NCBI RefSeq assembly: GCF_010093595.1
Contig: NW_022985439.1
Span: forward strand, 634,441-698,440
DNA from: Mytilinidion resinicola
Lineage: Eukaryota; Ascomycota; Dothideomycetes; Mytilinidiales; Mytilinidiaceae
Reading direction: 5' to 3'
DNA: 64,000 nt
Under the pieces are notes generated by a model. The model saw nothing but the letters and a program-made list of their open reading frames with translations. It did no database searches and was not told where the DNA came from. Each line of letters begins with the position of its first letter. Position 1 is the first letter of the stretch. Below, piece by piece: positions 43,581 to 54,285 of this stretch. A program made the translations under genes and the position numbers.

Positions 43581-46500
43581 TCAAGGAGGCGCGTCCTCCA
43601 GCTGTCTCAAGCGAGTCTCCAGACCATCCCGAATGCCAACATATGCCTTGACCATAAGATAAAGTTCCTCGGGCCCAGCCGATTGCAACTCAACCCAATC
43701 CCACTCCGTCAGATACCCCCGATCTCTCGCCTTGTTTTCATCATATTGGAACCTAGCCAAATCAGGGCCGGACCTTACTAACTGATTCAAATCCTCCATC
43801 TCCATTTGCTCATTTTGCTGATAGTAAATTGTCGCTATCCGATCCAGCTGTCTGTAGGTAAGGCGGATGGGCGCAGGCCGAGGTGTGTAGGAGGAGTTAG
43901 ACCGATTTCGATTGCGGTTGCGTCTACCTCCAGTGTTCAGCTGGGCTTCGGGACTCGCCCGCGTTCCATCTGATGGGTCCCAAGTGAGCTCAGGCTCGAG
44001 GTCGACGACGCCCATGATGGGGCTTATAGGAGACGACTTGAGGCGAACGATGACGTGACGCCCTTTAGGTTGTAGTTTCCTCACGGCAGGTGTAAGGCTT
44101 GTCATCAACCCGCTTTCAACGCCGGCTTCTAGGTATTGAATAGTTCCAAGAGGCAGGTCTGATCCGTATGGATCAGGGTGGAAGTGGGCTTGTGATTCTA
44201 AGGTCTCCGTTGATGCGTCCGACGGCGGGGGAGATGATAGTAACGCTTCTAGTTCCTGCCGTAATTCTAAATTATAGATAGAGTTGCCCGTATTGATCAC
44301 CTTTCTTTTCCCCCTCTCTTCTATGTCGCGCAGGAGCTGTGCAGTCATCCTCTCTGGCGTATCGTCTTCGGGTTCGGTGCAATTCAAGCTAGTCGAGGTC
44401 GTAATTGGTGGGCGACCCGAGACTTTGAGTGTTTTGGGTGGAAGTGACACCTTGATGATCTCGTTGCGTGGGGATGGTAGAGCTCCCACCGTCTCAGGCC
44501 GCTCCGGATGCTCTTTGTGCAGATTTCCAATCCGGATAGGCTCTGAAAATACTGGCAATGACGTAGTCGTGGGTTCGACTTGCTGGGAAGAGATCTCGGC
44601 TGAGGTGGATTGTTCGGGGGTTGTAGTACTTTCTGTCTCACTACCCTCGAAAAGTGCATAGATTCGCGCGGTTGTAGGCGAGATGCTCTCTGATGTTGTA
44701 ACCGTCTTAGAGGAGTTCTTATTTGCTGTGTCACTTCCTTCGCCTTCTTCGCCGATAGTTTTCTCTATTTGGGCCTCCGTGGTAATGTTCATCTCATGCA
44801 TTTTTCGCTCAGTGTCCTTGACCGCTCCCGCGATCTCGATATCCGTTCGAAGGAGTCCAATTGCCCCGACCGGAGGCAATAGACCCGGAACCACTTCGTT
44901 CCGAAGCATCTGAGTCCTATCCGCAACTGACAAACCAAGCAGCGGATCATCGACCTCCTCTTCACCATCGGCTGCTGTGTTTGCCGCTTTGTGCCATCTC
45001 TTCACAATGTCCAGCAAATTTTGGATCTCCCGACCCTCCGTGTACCGCTTTTTTTCCGCAAGGCCTAAATCCATCGCCTTCTCTAGTGCCTTTAGACTCT
45101 CATCCCAGTCACTCCTGGTAGCTTCCGCCTTTCCGATCCAATACCAGCATCTCGCCTCGGCTACGGGATCCTCGATGCCTTGTGCTATGGGCAGCGCTTT
45201 GTATATCATCAGACTAAGAACTTTTGTAGGATCGCTTTCCATGATAGCCAAAGCACGGATGAAAGCAAGGTTGAGAATGAAAATCTTCATGTGCGTGTGC
45301 GCATTGGGCATGAGATATTCGGGAGGATCCTCGGGACGAGGGCAATGCTGAGAGCAGTGGGTGCACCTGCCAATCTGACCGGCTCTAGATGGCTCATGAT
45401 GATAATGGATTTGCAGTGGTGGGGGTATGGCGGACGAATCCATAGAAGATCCTGATTCTGAAATGGACTTTGGCGGAGAGGGCGATGCTTCTGGCGACGG
45501 TCCCTCGGATAGGCTAGGAAACGTGGAACTTGAAGTCGTGGGAGTCGATGGAAGAGAAGGATGGCGGTGGCGGTGGAGGCCGCGAAGAGCGTACATTGTT
45601 GGTGAGATGGCAGCTGGAGGTTCGATCCACCAAAGTCCTGTGCCAAATGGCAGAGAATGCCTATTAGAGCCGCGAGGACTTGATGAGCCAGAGGATGATG
45701 GTGATGAAGGCGGTGATAGGTCTATTATATCCCAAATAGGCGGGTGTGATGGTTGAGGTGGGGTTTTTGGAATAGAGATCGTTAATGGCCGTGGTACATG
45801 CCTATTGGTATGCTGCGAAGGCCTGCCTCCGCGATGCTGTGGGCTATGTTCGGTAGCAACTGGTGCTAATAAATCGATCGGGGCTACATAATGATCGGTT
45901 GACTCGCTGCTGTTGATAGATGCCTGTGGCCGTGGAAGGGAAGGTTCCATATGAGGAACAGTGTTGGTCGATAGAGATCTTGATCGAGGAGTTGGATGTG
46001 TACCCGAACCTTTTTCTCTGCTGCCACCGTGGCTAGGAGATACTTCATCCCCATTATCTCTCTCTTTCGTCGATGGAGGTCCTTTTGGAGAATCTTCGGG
46101 ATTCGTGACAGAGGAACTGCTGCTACTGCTACTGCTGCTGCTAAGGAATGCTTCGCCTCCACTATTGTTTTCTATGCTAGGCGTTTCTTTAGGAACCTTA
46201 ACTGGAGACTGATGGCCACTTTGGCTAGATATTCGTTGCATATCCTGGTGTTGTGCCTTGATCCTTCTGATCTTCTTGATCAACTCATCACTCTCGTCTT
46301 CACTCTGGAGCTTTCCTTCTTCCTTGATCCTATTATTATTTGAGCACGGAGAAGGTGTATTGGAATCAAGCAACGGTTCGATACCCTTGTCTGTGATTGG
46401 CCGTAGTGGTGTTATGGGAGATGGTTCATCCTGGTGCTCGAATTGATAGATATGAAGCGGACCAATCATTCCCAAAGGAGGAAGCGGAGGGTCACCTTGA

Positions 46501-47668
46501 TCGGTCCCAATCGAGAAGAGCCGCTGTCGTACTCCTGGTTGACTACTTGAACATTCATACCCCCTAGGAGACTCGGAATTCCCACCATGGAGTGTTGGTT
46601 GTTTCGATTTTGAAGTTCCCAAATGCGCCCACAATTCTGGCCGCAAGGGTATTCCAAAGTCTTCAGGGCCACGGTACGGCGATCGTGGCCCATAGCCGTT
46701 ATTCCACGCAGGGGGGGATTCCGAATTTTCTAGGTGCCTCAATGGTGACCTTTGAGGTTCCGTTTCTTCTTCATCCTTGACTACTTCTTTACCGTTGCTG
46801 GTACCGACGTTTTCCGGCGATTTGTTTGGGCGCACATCTGGAGTATTTCTAGGGGCTTTGCCACCTTGCGCGAGAGTTTTCTGGAGCTGTATTACTGGGT
46901 TTTGCGTAGCTTCGCGTGGTCTTTCTGAAGAATGATCTTCAACGTTATTAGAGGTGATTATAAGAGGAAGTGTCGATGGTTTCGGTTCTCGTGGCTTGGT
47001 CTTCTGCTTGTATGCTTCCGTGGGTTTCATATAGCTAGGCACCTGGAAATCGTTCCGTGGTATAGGAATGGGGGTAATATAACCAGAGGGGTAGAAAGGC
47101 CTAGATGTCCCAGCAGCTGAGGTTGAAGGTCTTGTAGAAACTGTCTGTTCGCGAGTTATGTGTCAGGCTTCAGGCACTTTGAATAGATTCTACGACAGGC
47201 TTGAACGTACCGACACTGTCCGCAAGGATTGCGAGGGTTGCGACCTCGGTCGCTGAGCTTCCAATCTGCTTACCCTCGTCCTTTCAGAGGCAACATGGGC
47301 TCCTCCGGGTTTCCAGGGCGGTTTAGGATCGAGCGGCGTGTCCACGGCTCTCTCAAATGTATCATCGCCGCTGTCGCTATCGCCGTCCGCGCTTTGATTC
47401 TGCTTTTCATCATTATTTCCGCTTCCGCTTCCACCCGCCTTTAGCTGGCCATTCCTTCGAGTGATGCGTTTGCGTGTCGGGGATTTGTCGTCCATCTTCC
47501 TGGAGCCGCCCGGTCGGATGGCGAACAGTACTCATCGTCGGCCGGAGCTCCAGGATCTGAACTCACTTCAGCCTGGAGGTCACAGCCTCGCTTAAGTTCT
47601 TTGTTCCTTTTTCGAAGTGGCGGTTCATCTACCACCGGATACAGAATCTGGGGAACAAAGGAAGCCAT
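43581..47668 (-). CDS. Large hypothetical protein with TPR-like segment
   Basis: Proposed exons are 47567-47668, 47211-47495 and 43581-47144, giving about 1316 residues. If translation instead starts at 47495 (MDDKSPTRKRITRRNGQ) the product is 1282 residues; the short first exon is the less certain part. The N-terminal half is disordered, rich in Ser/Pro/Gln, with a serine run near residue 470 encoded by mixed AGC/AGT codons. A helical segment at about 735-860 (MKIFILNLAFIRALAIMES, then EARCWYWIGKAEATRSDWDE and SLKALEKAMDLGLAEKKR) has the spacing of TPR helices. The C-terminal part is again mostly disordered apart from YRQLDRIATIYYQQNEQMEM and a final helical region (ELYLMVKAYVGIRDGLETRL). 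I do not recognise a named family; a scaffold role is inference from the TPR-like helices. Confidence 0.78.
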
Positions 47669-47995
47669 ATATTTTGCTTCTTGAGAACAGGACAAAGAAA
47701 GATATGCCAAGACGCGATTAAACAATTAGAGAGAAATACAATCTCAATCTACAATGCCTCGTCATAGGAATCCGTACACTCATTCACCGCCGCCTGGGCA
47801 GCCTCACAGTATTTTCAGCATTCAGAATAAGAGCGAAGTTCGGCATTTTGGACAATTGGTAAACTCGCGAGGTTACCCCCGACAGCGTCGATAGGGTGTA
47901 CGCCGATTGGAACGAAACGGAAGTCCTGTACCTGATGAAGCTTGCTAATTGGAGTTGGAAAAGCATAAGATTGCAGGTGATATGCAACTGCATCA
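47669..47995. other. Intergenic
   Basis: About 330 bases between two minus-strand genes. No element is recognised. Confidence 0.5.
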
Positions 47996-49196
47996 TCATA
48001 TATTGAACCCACCGTGTTTCGCCGCCTCTACAAATCGCCACAGTCCTGCATCTTCGGCCGCCTTCCTTACACCCGCTACTTCATCTAGGCTCACCGGCCG
48101 ATTGATGTCTTCGTAGCGAACTTTGCCCTCATCTTCAGCGGGTGCTTGAACATCTCCGGGCTCGACTACCCGCGATCCCTTCCCGCCTCGTTTCATTTTA
48201 CCCACATGCGCGCGGGGGAAATACTGCTCCATGATATGGAGCATGACATCCTTGGACACGTTCTCCGCTAGCCATTTCACAATCTCTCTTCCCTCATCCT
48301 CTTTCCCCGGCATAACCAAATGCCGGATGAGCACGCCCTTCTTGGCAATCCCATTAGCAGTGAAGCATAGATCGCCCACCTGCTTATACATCGCCTTGAT
48401 GCTCTCCATTGCCGTATCCGTATAATTATCAGCCTTCAGCAACCGGCGCCCCGTCTCTGGCTTCCAGACCTTGAAGTCCGGCAAGTATATATCGACGAGC
48501 CCGTCTAACAGCTCTAAGCTCTCCAAACTATCAAAGCTGGAGGTATTGTAGACGATCGGTAATTGCAAGCCAAGCTCTCGCGCGTGGAGGATGGATAACG
48601 CGACCTGCGGGACGACGTGCTCTGGCGTCACAAGGTTGATATTATGCACATGCCCTACATCCTGCAGCTTCATATACCATTGCGCGAGTTCTTCGGGGGT
48701 GAGATCGAAGCCATTGCGCTGGTGAGCAATATCGTAGTTCTGGCAAAAGACGCAGCGGAGGTTGCAGCCGCTGAAGAAGACGCTGCCGCTACCGTTGTGG
48801 CCTTGGAGACACGGCTCTGCACACCGCGCATTCGTTAGCATTTGTGATCGAGGACCTGATTGCCATCGTAATGGGCATACCCTCTCCAAAGTGCGGCGCA
48901 ATGGTGTTCACCTTGACCGTCTCCGCGCCGATGAGACAGGTCCCCGTCTTCTCGTACCTATTTACGCCGCATAGTCTCGGACAGAGATTGCACTCACGCA
49001 GATGTGCATACGCCTGCGACCTTTTCCGCGCAGCATCAGCTGCAGATATCAGATGGTAGCGGGGGATGTAGTCGTCGAGGAGGTAAGGTGGGGCAAGGTG
49101 GAGCTTTCGGAGCTGGGAGTACGGACGAGTCGCGTCGATGAGTGTCGGTCTAAGAGGGATCCGGCTCAGGAGGGCGGCCTGCAGTGTCTTGGACAT
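47996..49196 (-). CDS. Radical SAM protein of the PflX (COG1313) type
   Basis: Two exons (48881-49196 and 47996-48816) encode 378 residues. After a basic, possibly mitochondrial N-terminus, a cysteine-rich lead (CNLCPRLCGVNRYEKTGTC) is followed by the radical SAM cluster motif CNLRCVFC near residue 125, which binds a [4Fe-4S] cluster and S-adenosylmethionine. Further blocks are NINLVTPEHVVPQVALSIL, VYNTSSFDSLESLELLDGLV, DIYLPDFKVW and HLVMPGKEDEG. This pattern matches the bacterial PflX-like family, described as related to pyruvate formate-lyase activating enzymes. The target is unknown, and no glycyl-radical enzyme partner is visible nearby. The intron removes a stop and joins HFGE to EPCLQGHNGSGS. 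The first ATG is at 49196. The family is sparse in fungi and may derive from bacteria, which is inference. Confidence 0.88.
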
Positions 49197-49732
49197 GGCT
49201 GGCAAGCGGGAAGCGTCATGGCGTGGTGTTGGATGAGTTGTAAAAATCTGGTGGTGATAGGCAATGCCAGCCGAGGAAGTTCAGATAGAACCAGGGCCCT
49301 TGGGACTCTAAGCCCATTCATCCACCGAGCATCTGAAGCTTCAATGCATCTGAAGCTTCAATGAAAAATCATCCATTGGAGTATTGTGTATCCGTCATTT
49401 ACAGCGACGTTACATATTACATCATAGCATATTCTAAAGGCGTCATATATCTTGCTCCCCACGTCTCCTCTAATCTAATGATCATGCTACTAAACTCTTT
49501 CATGGTAGGTCTCAAGTAAAAGTAGTGCAGTAATATAGCAGCATGGATTGATTAAGGGTAGTAGGTCTACTCGATTTTGACGTTATGAAAACCTTTTCTT
49601 GCTCCTCGTTGCCAATCTCATTCAAATTAAATCCTCCTCCTCGTCCAATCACGCATTACTTTCCTCAGAATTACTGAACCCTTTCACGGCGTAGATCAGT
49701 TCTGACTTCCCCTCACCTCTCAGCCTTCGCCT
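49197..49732. other. Intergenic with a short direct duplication
   Basis: A 17-base sequence (GCATCTGAAGCTTCAAT) occurs twice in direct tandem at about 49329-49362. Nothing else is recognised in this ~535-base stretch. Confidence 0.5.
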
Positions 49733-50559
49733 TCAGTCATACATCTCATACGTGATACCGTGCACCGGGTCCGCCTCCTCTGCATATATCAGTCAGTCGC
49801 TGAAGAACTCCCGACAGTTGCACACGAACAGCATTTCCCCATAAAGGACGCTTTGTCGAACGAGAAGGGACTTACCAAACCATGTAAACCCCACGTTTTG
49901 GCCGCCGTTAGGCTCAATTAGGTACTGCGCCAAGCCGCCCTTATTGCAGACTATATCGCCACCCGTCATAGTCACAGTGCCATCATAGTGCACGTTAAAG
50001 GTTGCAACCCATCCATGAACAGCCGGGCGGGTGTTCTGGTTCCAAGCATCACGGTGCTGGTCCATGGCGGTGGAGATTTCGAAGATGTTGAACGACGGAT
50101 TATCGCCGGTAAGAGTCCAGGGTGCGCCTTGGCTTCCGGTGGCAATTGTGACAGCGAGATTACAGGAACGGGCCGAGTTGGAAGGGACGTCGAAAGAAAT
50201 CTCCGTCCAGACCTGAGTATAGAAGGTGAGGGGTGCTCATGTAAGGAGGATAATAAGGAAAGTAGTGGTAAGGTAGTAAGGGAGGGAGATCAGTGCGGTA
50301 CAGTGCACCCCAAGCAATTTCGAGTAAGTGTACAAGGCCGATGACCAGGCCGGAGCAGGACAAACGTAAGAGAACCATGACGTACTTGGTGAGCACCATT
50401 TACGATCGTAATTTCGCCTGAGTATTGAGTCCCGAAAGGCGTCGTGGGGAAATCCTGCTTGAGTGGGATGATAAGATGGGGGAACTGTCGGCTGACGAGG
50501 CCGGCTATGGATGGACGGGCCCATAGCAGAGCAATCGGTAGGAGGGAGAAGAAACGCAT
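49733..50559 (-). CDS. Secreted But2-like protein
   Basis: Three exons (50386-50559, 49876-50212, 49733-49779) encode 185 residues. The signal peptide MRFFSLLPIALLWARPSIAG is clear, followed by a Phe/Pro-rich lead (LIIPLKQDFPTTPFGTQYSG). The core has VWTEISFDVPSNSARSCNLA, then WTLTGDNPSFNIFEIS and ATFNVHYDGTVTMTGGDIVC, a beta-rich pattern with two cysteines. The order 'L.PI..D.P...FGTQY.G.I..NG' then 'FD.P.....C.L' is that of fungal secreted proteins with a But2 C-terminal domain (PF09792). This match is from memory and moderate. The splice donor GTACGT was preferred to the earlier GTGCTC because only it keeps the phase into exon 2. The short last exon restores a normal C-terminus (EEADPVHGITYEMYD). 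The function of the family outside the cell is unknown. Confidence 0.8.
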
Positions 50560-52109
50560 TTTGAGGATTCGAGTAAGATGATATAAGGACGTTTGGTGTT
50601 TGGAAAGGTCTTGCTACCTCGACAGGAATCCCGATTGAGTACTGAAGATGGTAGAGCAGCTCTCATGGCCATGAGCCAGAGTATTTATATATCAGCATAC
50701 TTGGAGAAAGAGCAACTCGTCGCGATCCGCCTGATGTCGACAGGCGACCCGCACGGAAGCGATGCGAGGGCGGCAGTGACTAGACTGGGGCACCGTGCCA
50801 CAGAAAGCGGATGAGAGACGGCTGTGTGCCGCGATCTGCGAGTAAATATCCAACAATCTTCTTTGGGTCAGCGCAAGGCAGGATGTCTTGACCTGAACGC
50901 AGCAAGGCGGGGGACGCGAAGAGTGGAGGCGGTGGTGAATCGTATGGGTTGGTTGTCGATGCCTGTCCTACGTGTGGAGGTGGTATACACTGTAGCGTTG
51001 CGGCTGTACTCAGTTGATTGCAAGGTTTCGGAGAGAGCAAAACACTTGGAACGAAGGTAACGCAACCGACTATCGATGTCACGGGGAATAGCTACAAGAT
51101 GGAGCATGTGCATTCTGGTCCCCAAACTGGTTGCATTGGGTCTGAGGAATCAGGTCCGGACTGGTTGCATCCAATGTGAGATCCCACAAGTGCGCATGGG
51201 TAGCCGCGTCTGGTTCTATTGAGGTGGTAACTATGCCATGCACTCGTGTATGTTGACTGGCCATGAGGGCGGAGGGGTGCAGACTCTCCACAAATGACGA
51301 GCAGGCGTCCGAGGATCATGGTATGTCACCCCGCCAAACTATCCATTGTGTTATGTAGCACCAAACCCGGTGCATCACACGATGTGAATGGTCGGGAGTG
51401 GCTTGAGTGCCAACGACGCTCGTTTACTGAATCACGATCATGCGGTTGCCCTCTTTGAATGCACCTAGCACCTTGCTGTAGCTCCATAGATGCAGCTTCC
51501 CTTGATTGAAGAATGCTACTCCAGGCTAGTGGTCTTGCCTCGTTCGTTTCTTGGTTGTTCGGATCCTGACGAGTGAGTGTTTGAGTTCAGCTAGTTGGTT
51601 GGCGGTCTCCTTCCACTAATCGCTTCTGGGAAGCATAGGAGACGTCGAGGTTAGTTTTCAGGAATCCATATTCAGAGAGCAACTAGATGTACTGAAGAAC
51701 GGAATGTCAAGACTCGTGCCGTAGGGTATAGACATCCTTTTGACTTGCCGGCTGCTTATTAGCTGGGCTACGCCTTACGGCGGCGTCGAGCGAGCAACAG
51801 TGAAGCCGGAGCAGTGTTATGTCAGAGTACCCAAGCCCATGACCTAGTAATATGTGCAGATTGAAGGCGTGAGCTATTGCTCAAACTTCCTCATCATGCG
51901 TCAAATCACTACATGCAGTAGCAGAAGAGTATAACCATATCTATCACACGGTGGCATATAAGAACTCAAACATGAATCATAGTCTCCTTTCGATTTCAGG
52001 GTATAGCTACCAGAACTAGCTACCAAAGCCAGTTCAACTCTCACATCGTCCTTAGACGTATCATCCAGAACAACTGCATCCAAGGCCCAAAGAGCCACCC
52101 AGAGCCCAC
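50560..52109. other. 1.5 kb gap with a family B repeat copy
   Basis: 51738-51850 is a family B copy. Elsewhere only short unsupported frames are present. Confidence 0.5.
51738..51850 (+). repeat. Dispersed repeat family B, copy 3 (partial)
   Basis: This matches 41597-41710 in order: TTGACTTGCCGGCTGCTTATTAGCTGGGCT-like lead, GTCGAGCGAGCAACAGTGAAGCC, GCAGTG and CCCAAGCCCATGACCTAGTA. The opposite terminal repeat was not found. Confidence 0.65.
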
Positions 52110-53483
52110 CTACTTATGGCTCAAAGACCGCATCAACTTGCTGACAGCCCGCTTGAACCTCCCCTCCCTCTCCACAAGTATACCCGCATTCATCCACTCC
52201 TCCTGATCCTGCTCCGCCTCCCACTCCGCAAACACCACACTCTTGACCACCACCTTCGACTTCCTTGACGGCGACTCCTCCCCCACCCTCCCCCACTCCT
52301 CCGCGTGCCTCGAACCCGCCTCCGCCGCCTTTGGCGCACACATCTTCTCCAACGTCTTCATCACCTCCTCCGCCGCATGGTCGCTCGGCATGCGCGCGCG
52401 CCTCATCGCGCTGAACCGCGGCGGCGCAACCCCAGGCGTCGACATATCCAGCCCCGCCTCACGCCGCGCATCCTGCTCCAGCGCGTCCTTGCGAAACTGC
52501 ACGCTCCGCTTGCAGGCGCAGCGCTCGTCGGGTTCCATGTAGCAGCCAGGCTGGCAGAGGCACAGCGCGTGGCAGTCGCAGTCCGGGGAGCGGGTGGCCT
52601 CGCCGCTGAGGCGCTTCTCTTCGCCAACGAGGCTGCGGTACTTCCAGTTGACCTCGGCGCGGATCATGGCGACGGAGCGGGTGGTGAGGTCCCAGATGCC
52701 GGCGAAGGCGTCGTCGGTGAGGCGGCCGCGGACGCGGAAGCGGGCGCGGTTGATGGCCGTGGTCTGCGGGGAGTTGTCATTGGGGTCGAAGCTCGGAGAG
52801 AGGGTGATGGCTTGGGCGTGCTTGATGCGGTTGTAGACGACGGCTTTGTCAAGGGCGTGCATCAGGGCCGGGTCGGTGAGTTTGGTCCAGGCTTTAGCGA
52901 GGAAGTCGTAGAGCATGCGGATGGTGAAGGGAACGGTCGCGTCTTTGAGCTTGGGACCGAGGTAGTGCAGGATGCGGAGCTGGAGGATGGGGTGCTTCAT
53001 GAACAGCTGGAAGTGTGTGTGGAGGTGTTGAATTTTGGCGATGGCGAGGTACCAGACGTCTTCGAAGTCGCTGAGGGGACGCTCGGTGGTGGAGGCGGTG
53101 ATGGAGCGGAGGGCACGCTGGCTTGGGTGGTTGACGTCGTTGCGGTGCTTGGGAGTGACGGGTCCTGGGCAGAGCTTGCCAGCCTGGAGGCGGTCGAGGA
53201 GGTACTTGAGAGTGATGGCATCTTCTTCCTTCTCTTGCTTGATGAGAGCGGCGCTGTTGGTCTCGTGGAGGACTAGGTAGTTCGCAATCTTGATGATGCG
53301 TTGTTTCGCTAGGGACTCATGCTGTGCTGGTTCCCTTCGGAATTCTGCTGGAGAGGAAATCTCGGGGAGAGATGGCAATTCCGGCTCTGAAATGGAGTCC
53401 CTGGTTCCACTACCAGATCCCTTGGACATCAAGGAGGTTGCGCTCTCGGAGCCCGTAGTGGAGGACCTGCTGTAGGAGGACAT
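52110..53483 (-). CDS. Hypothetical protein with short Cys cluster
   Basis: A single-exon gene; I use the Met at 53483, giving 457 residues. The frame stays open 19 codons upstream, but that part is hydrophobic and 5'-leader-like. The N-terminus is Ser-rich, followed by a helical region (LAKQRIIKIANYLVLHETNS, then ALIKQEKEEDAITLKYLLDR) and a conserved-looking middle (YLAIAKIQHLHTHFQLFMKH and IRMLYDFLAKAWTKLTDPAL). Near residues 308-328 there is a compact cluster, CDCHALCLCQPGCY followed by CAC, with seven cysteines and one histidine that could bind metal. The C-terminus is charged. I do not recognise the family. The long open frames on the other strand across 52305-53276 are codon-bias shadows. 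Confidence 0.72.
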   Translation of the reverse strand: MSSYSRSSTTGSESATSLMSKGSGSGTRDSISEPELPSLPEISSPAEFRREPAQHESLAKQRIIKIANYLVLHETNSAALIKQEKEEDAITLKYLLDRLQAGKLCPGPVTPKHRNDVNHPSQRALRSITASTTERPLSDFEDVWYLAIAKIQHLHTHFQLFMKHPILQLRILHYLGPKLKDATVPFTIRMLYDFLAKAWTKLTDPALMHALDKAVVYNRIKHAQAITLSPSFDPNDNSPQTTAINRARFRVRGRLTDDAFAGIWDLTTRSVAMIRAEVNWKYRSLVGEEKRLSGEATRSPDCDCHALCLCQPGCYMEPDERCACKRSVQFRKDALEQDARREAGLDMSTPGVAPPRFSAMRRARMPSDHAAEEVMKTLEKMCAPKAAEAGSRHAEEWGRVGEESPSRKSKVVVKSVVFAEWEAEQDQEEWMNAGILVEREGRFKRAVSKLMRSLSHK

Positions 53484-54285
53484 GATGCGAAGGATGGATT
53501 TGGTGATAAAGAGCAAGAAAGACGCTTTTGAAAGAAGCACTAGGCAGCGCTGATGGGAGAATGCGGTACAAACTGAGCTTTCGCCGTTGTCGATGGACGT
53601 ATTTCTGCGGAATGAATTCGAATTGGAAGAGCGTGCTGGCCGAGCTGCAGAAATCTCTCAATTGGCGTCGGATGCTGCTTTGGCGGGAGAAGCGCTGAGC
53701 AACGCTGATGTGCGAACAAGAAAGAAGGAGCTCTCGCTGTTAGAGGTGCGAGAATGAAGGATGGAAGAGAAGGTAGTGAGGAGAGGAGAAGGGTTTGAGG
53801 ATGAGTGGGAGATGGGTCCGCCTCAATACCGCTGAAAAATTCTTATTGTGCGTTTGCAAATGATTTTAAGACGGAGGCGGGTGAAGCGAAGAAGTGAAAT
53901 CTCATTTCAGACCGCACTCAACGGCATCGTCCCTGTAGCTGCGACTTCACATAAGCTAGAGATCCTAGATACCGTCACACAGCTGCACGCGATTTTTTAG
54001 TATATTCACATTTAGACACGTGCGATATGTGGGAATATTTTGCTATCGTGAGGTCTTGGCTGGGTGGCTGGGAGGAGTTTCGGGGTACTTTGGACGGTGG
54101 CGTCAAAAACGTCAACGTCCTGGGTGTGACGTAACCATCTTTACTCAATTTCGTAATTGCCCTGGATTATGCGCGCTGTGTGCACACGGAACTGGCCTAG
54201 ATACTGAATTAGTGCTCAAAGTCTTAGCACATATCAACAACGCCACGTGACCTTCAGAAAGAATCTAAGAAATTGATAGGATACC
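53484..54285. other. Intergenic
   Basis: About 800 bases. The leader of the upstream gene is purine-rich near 53690-53820. No gene is recognised. Confidence 0.5.

Noticed and set aside
46100..46150. Trinucleotide microsatellite as a separate locus
   Set aside because: It encodes the serine run of the large hypothetical protein in frame and is part of that gene.
52305..53276. 323-codon open frame opposite the Cys-cluster gene
   Set aside because: Repetitive Val/Gly/Glu composition typical of the complement of a GC3-rich gene; the minus-strand frame has normal composition.
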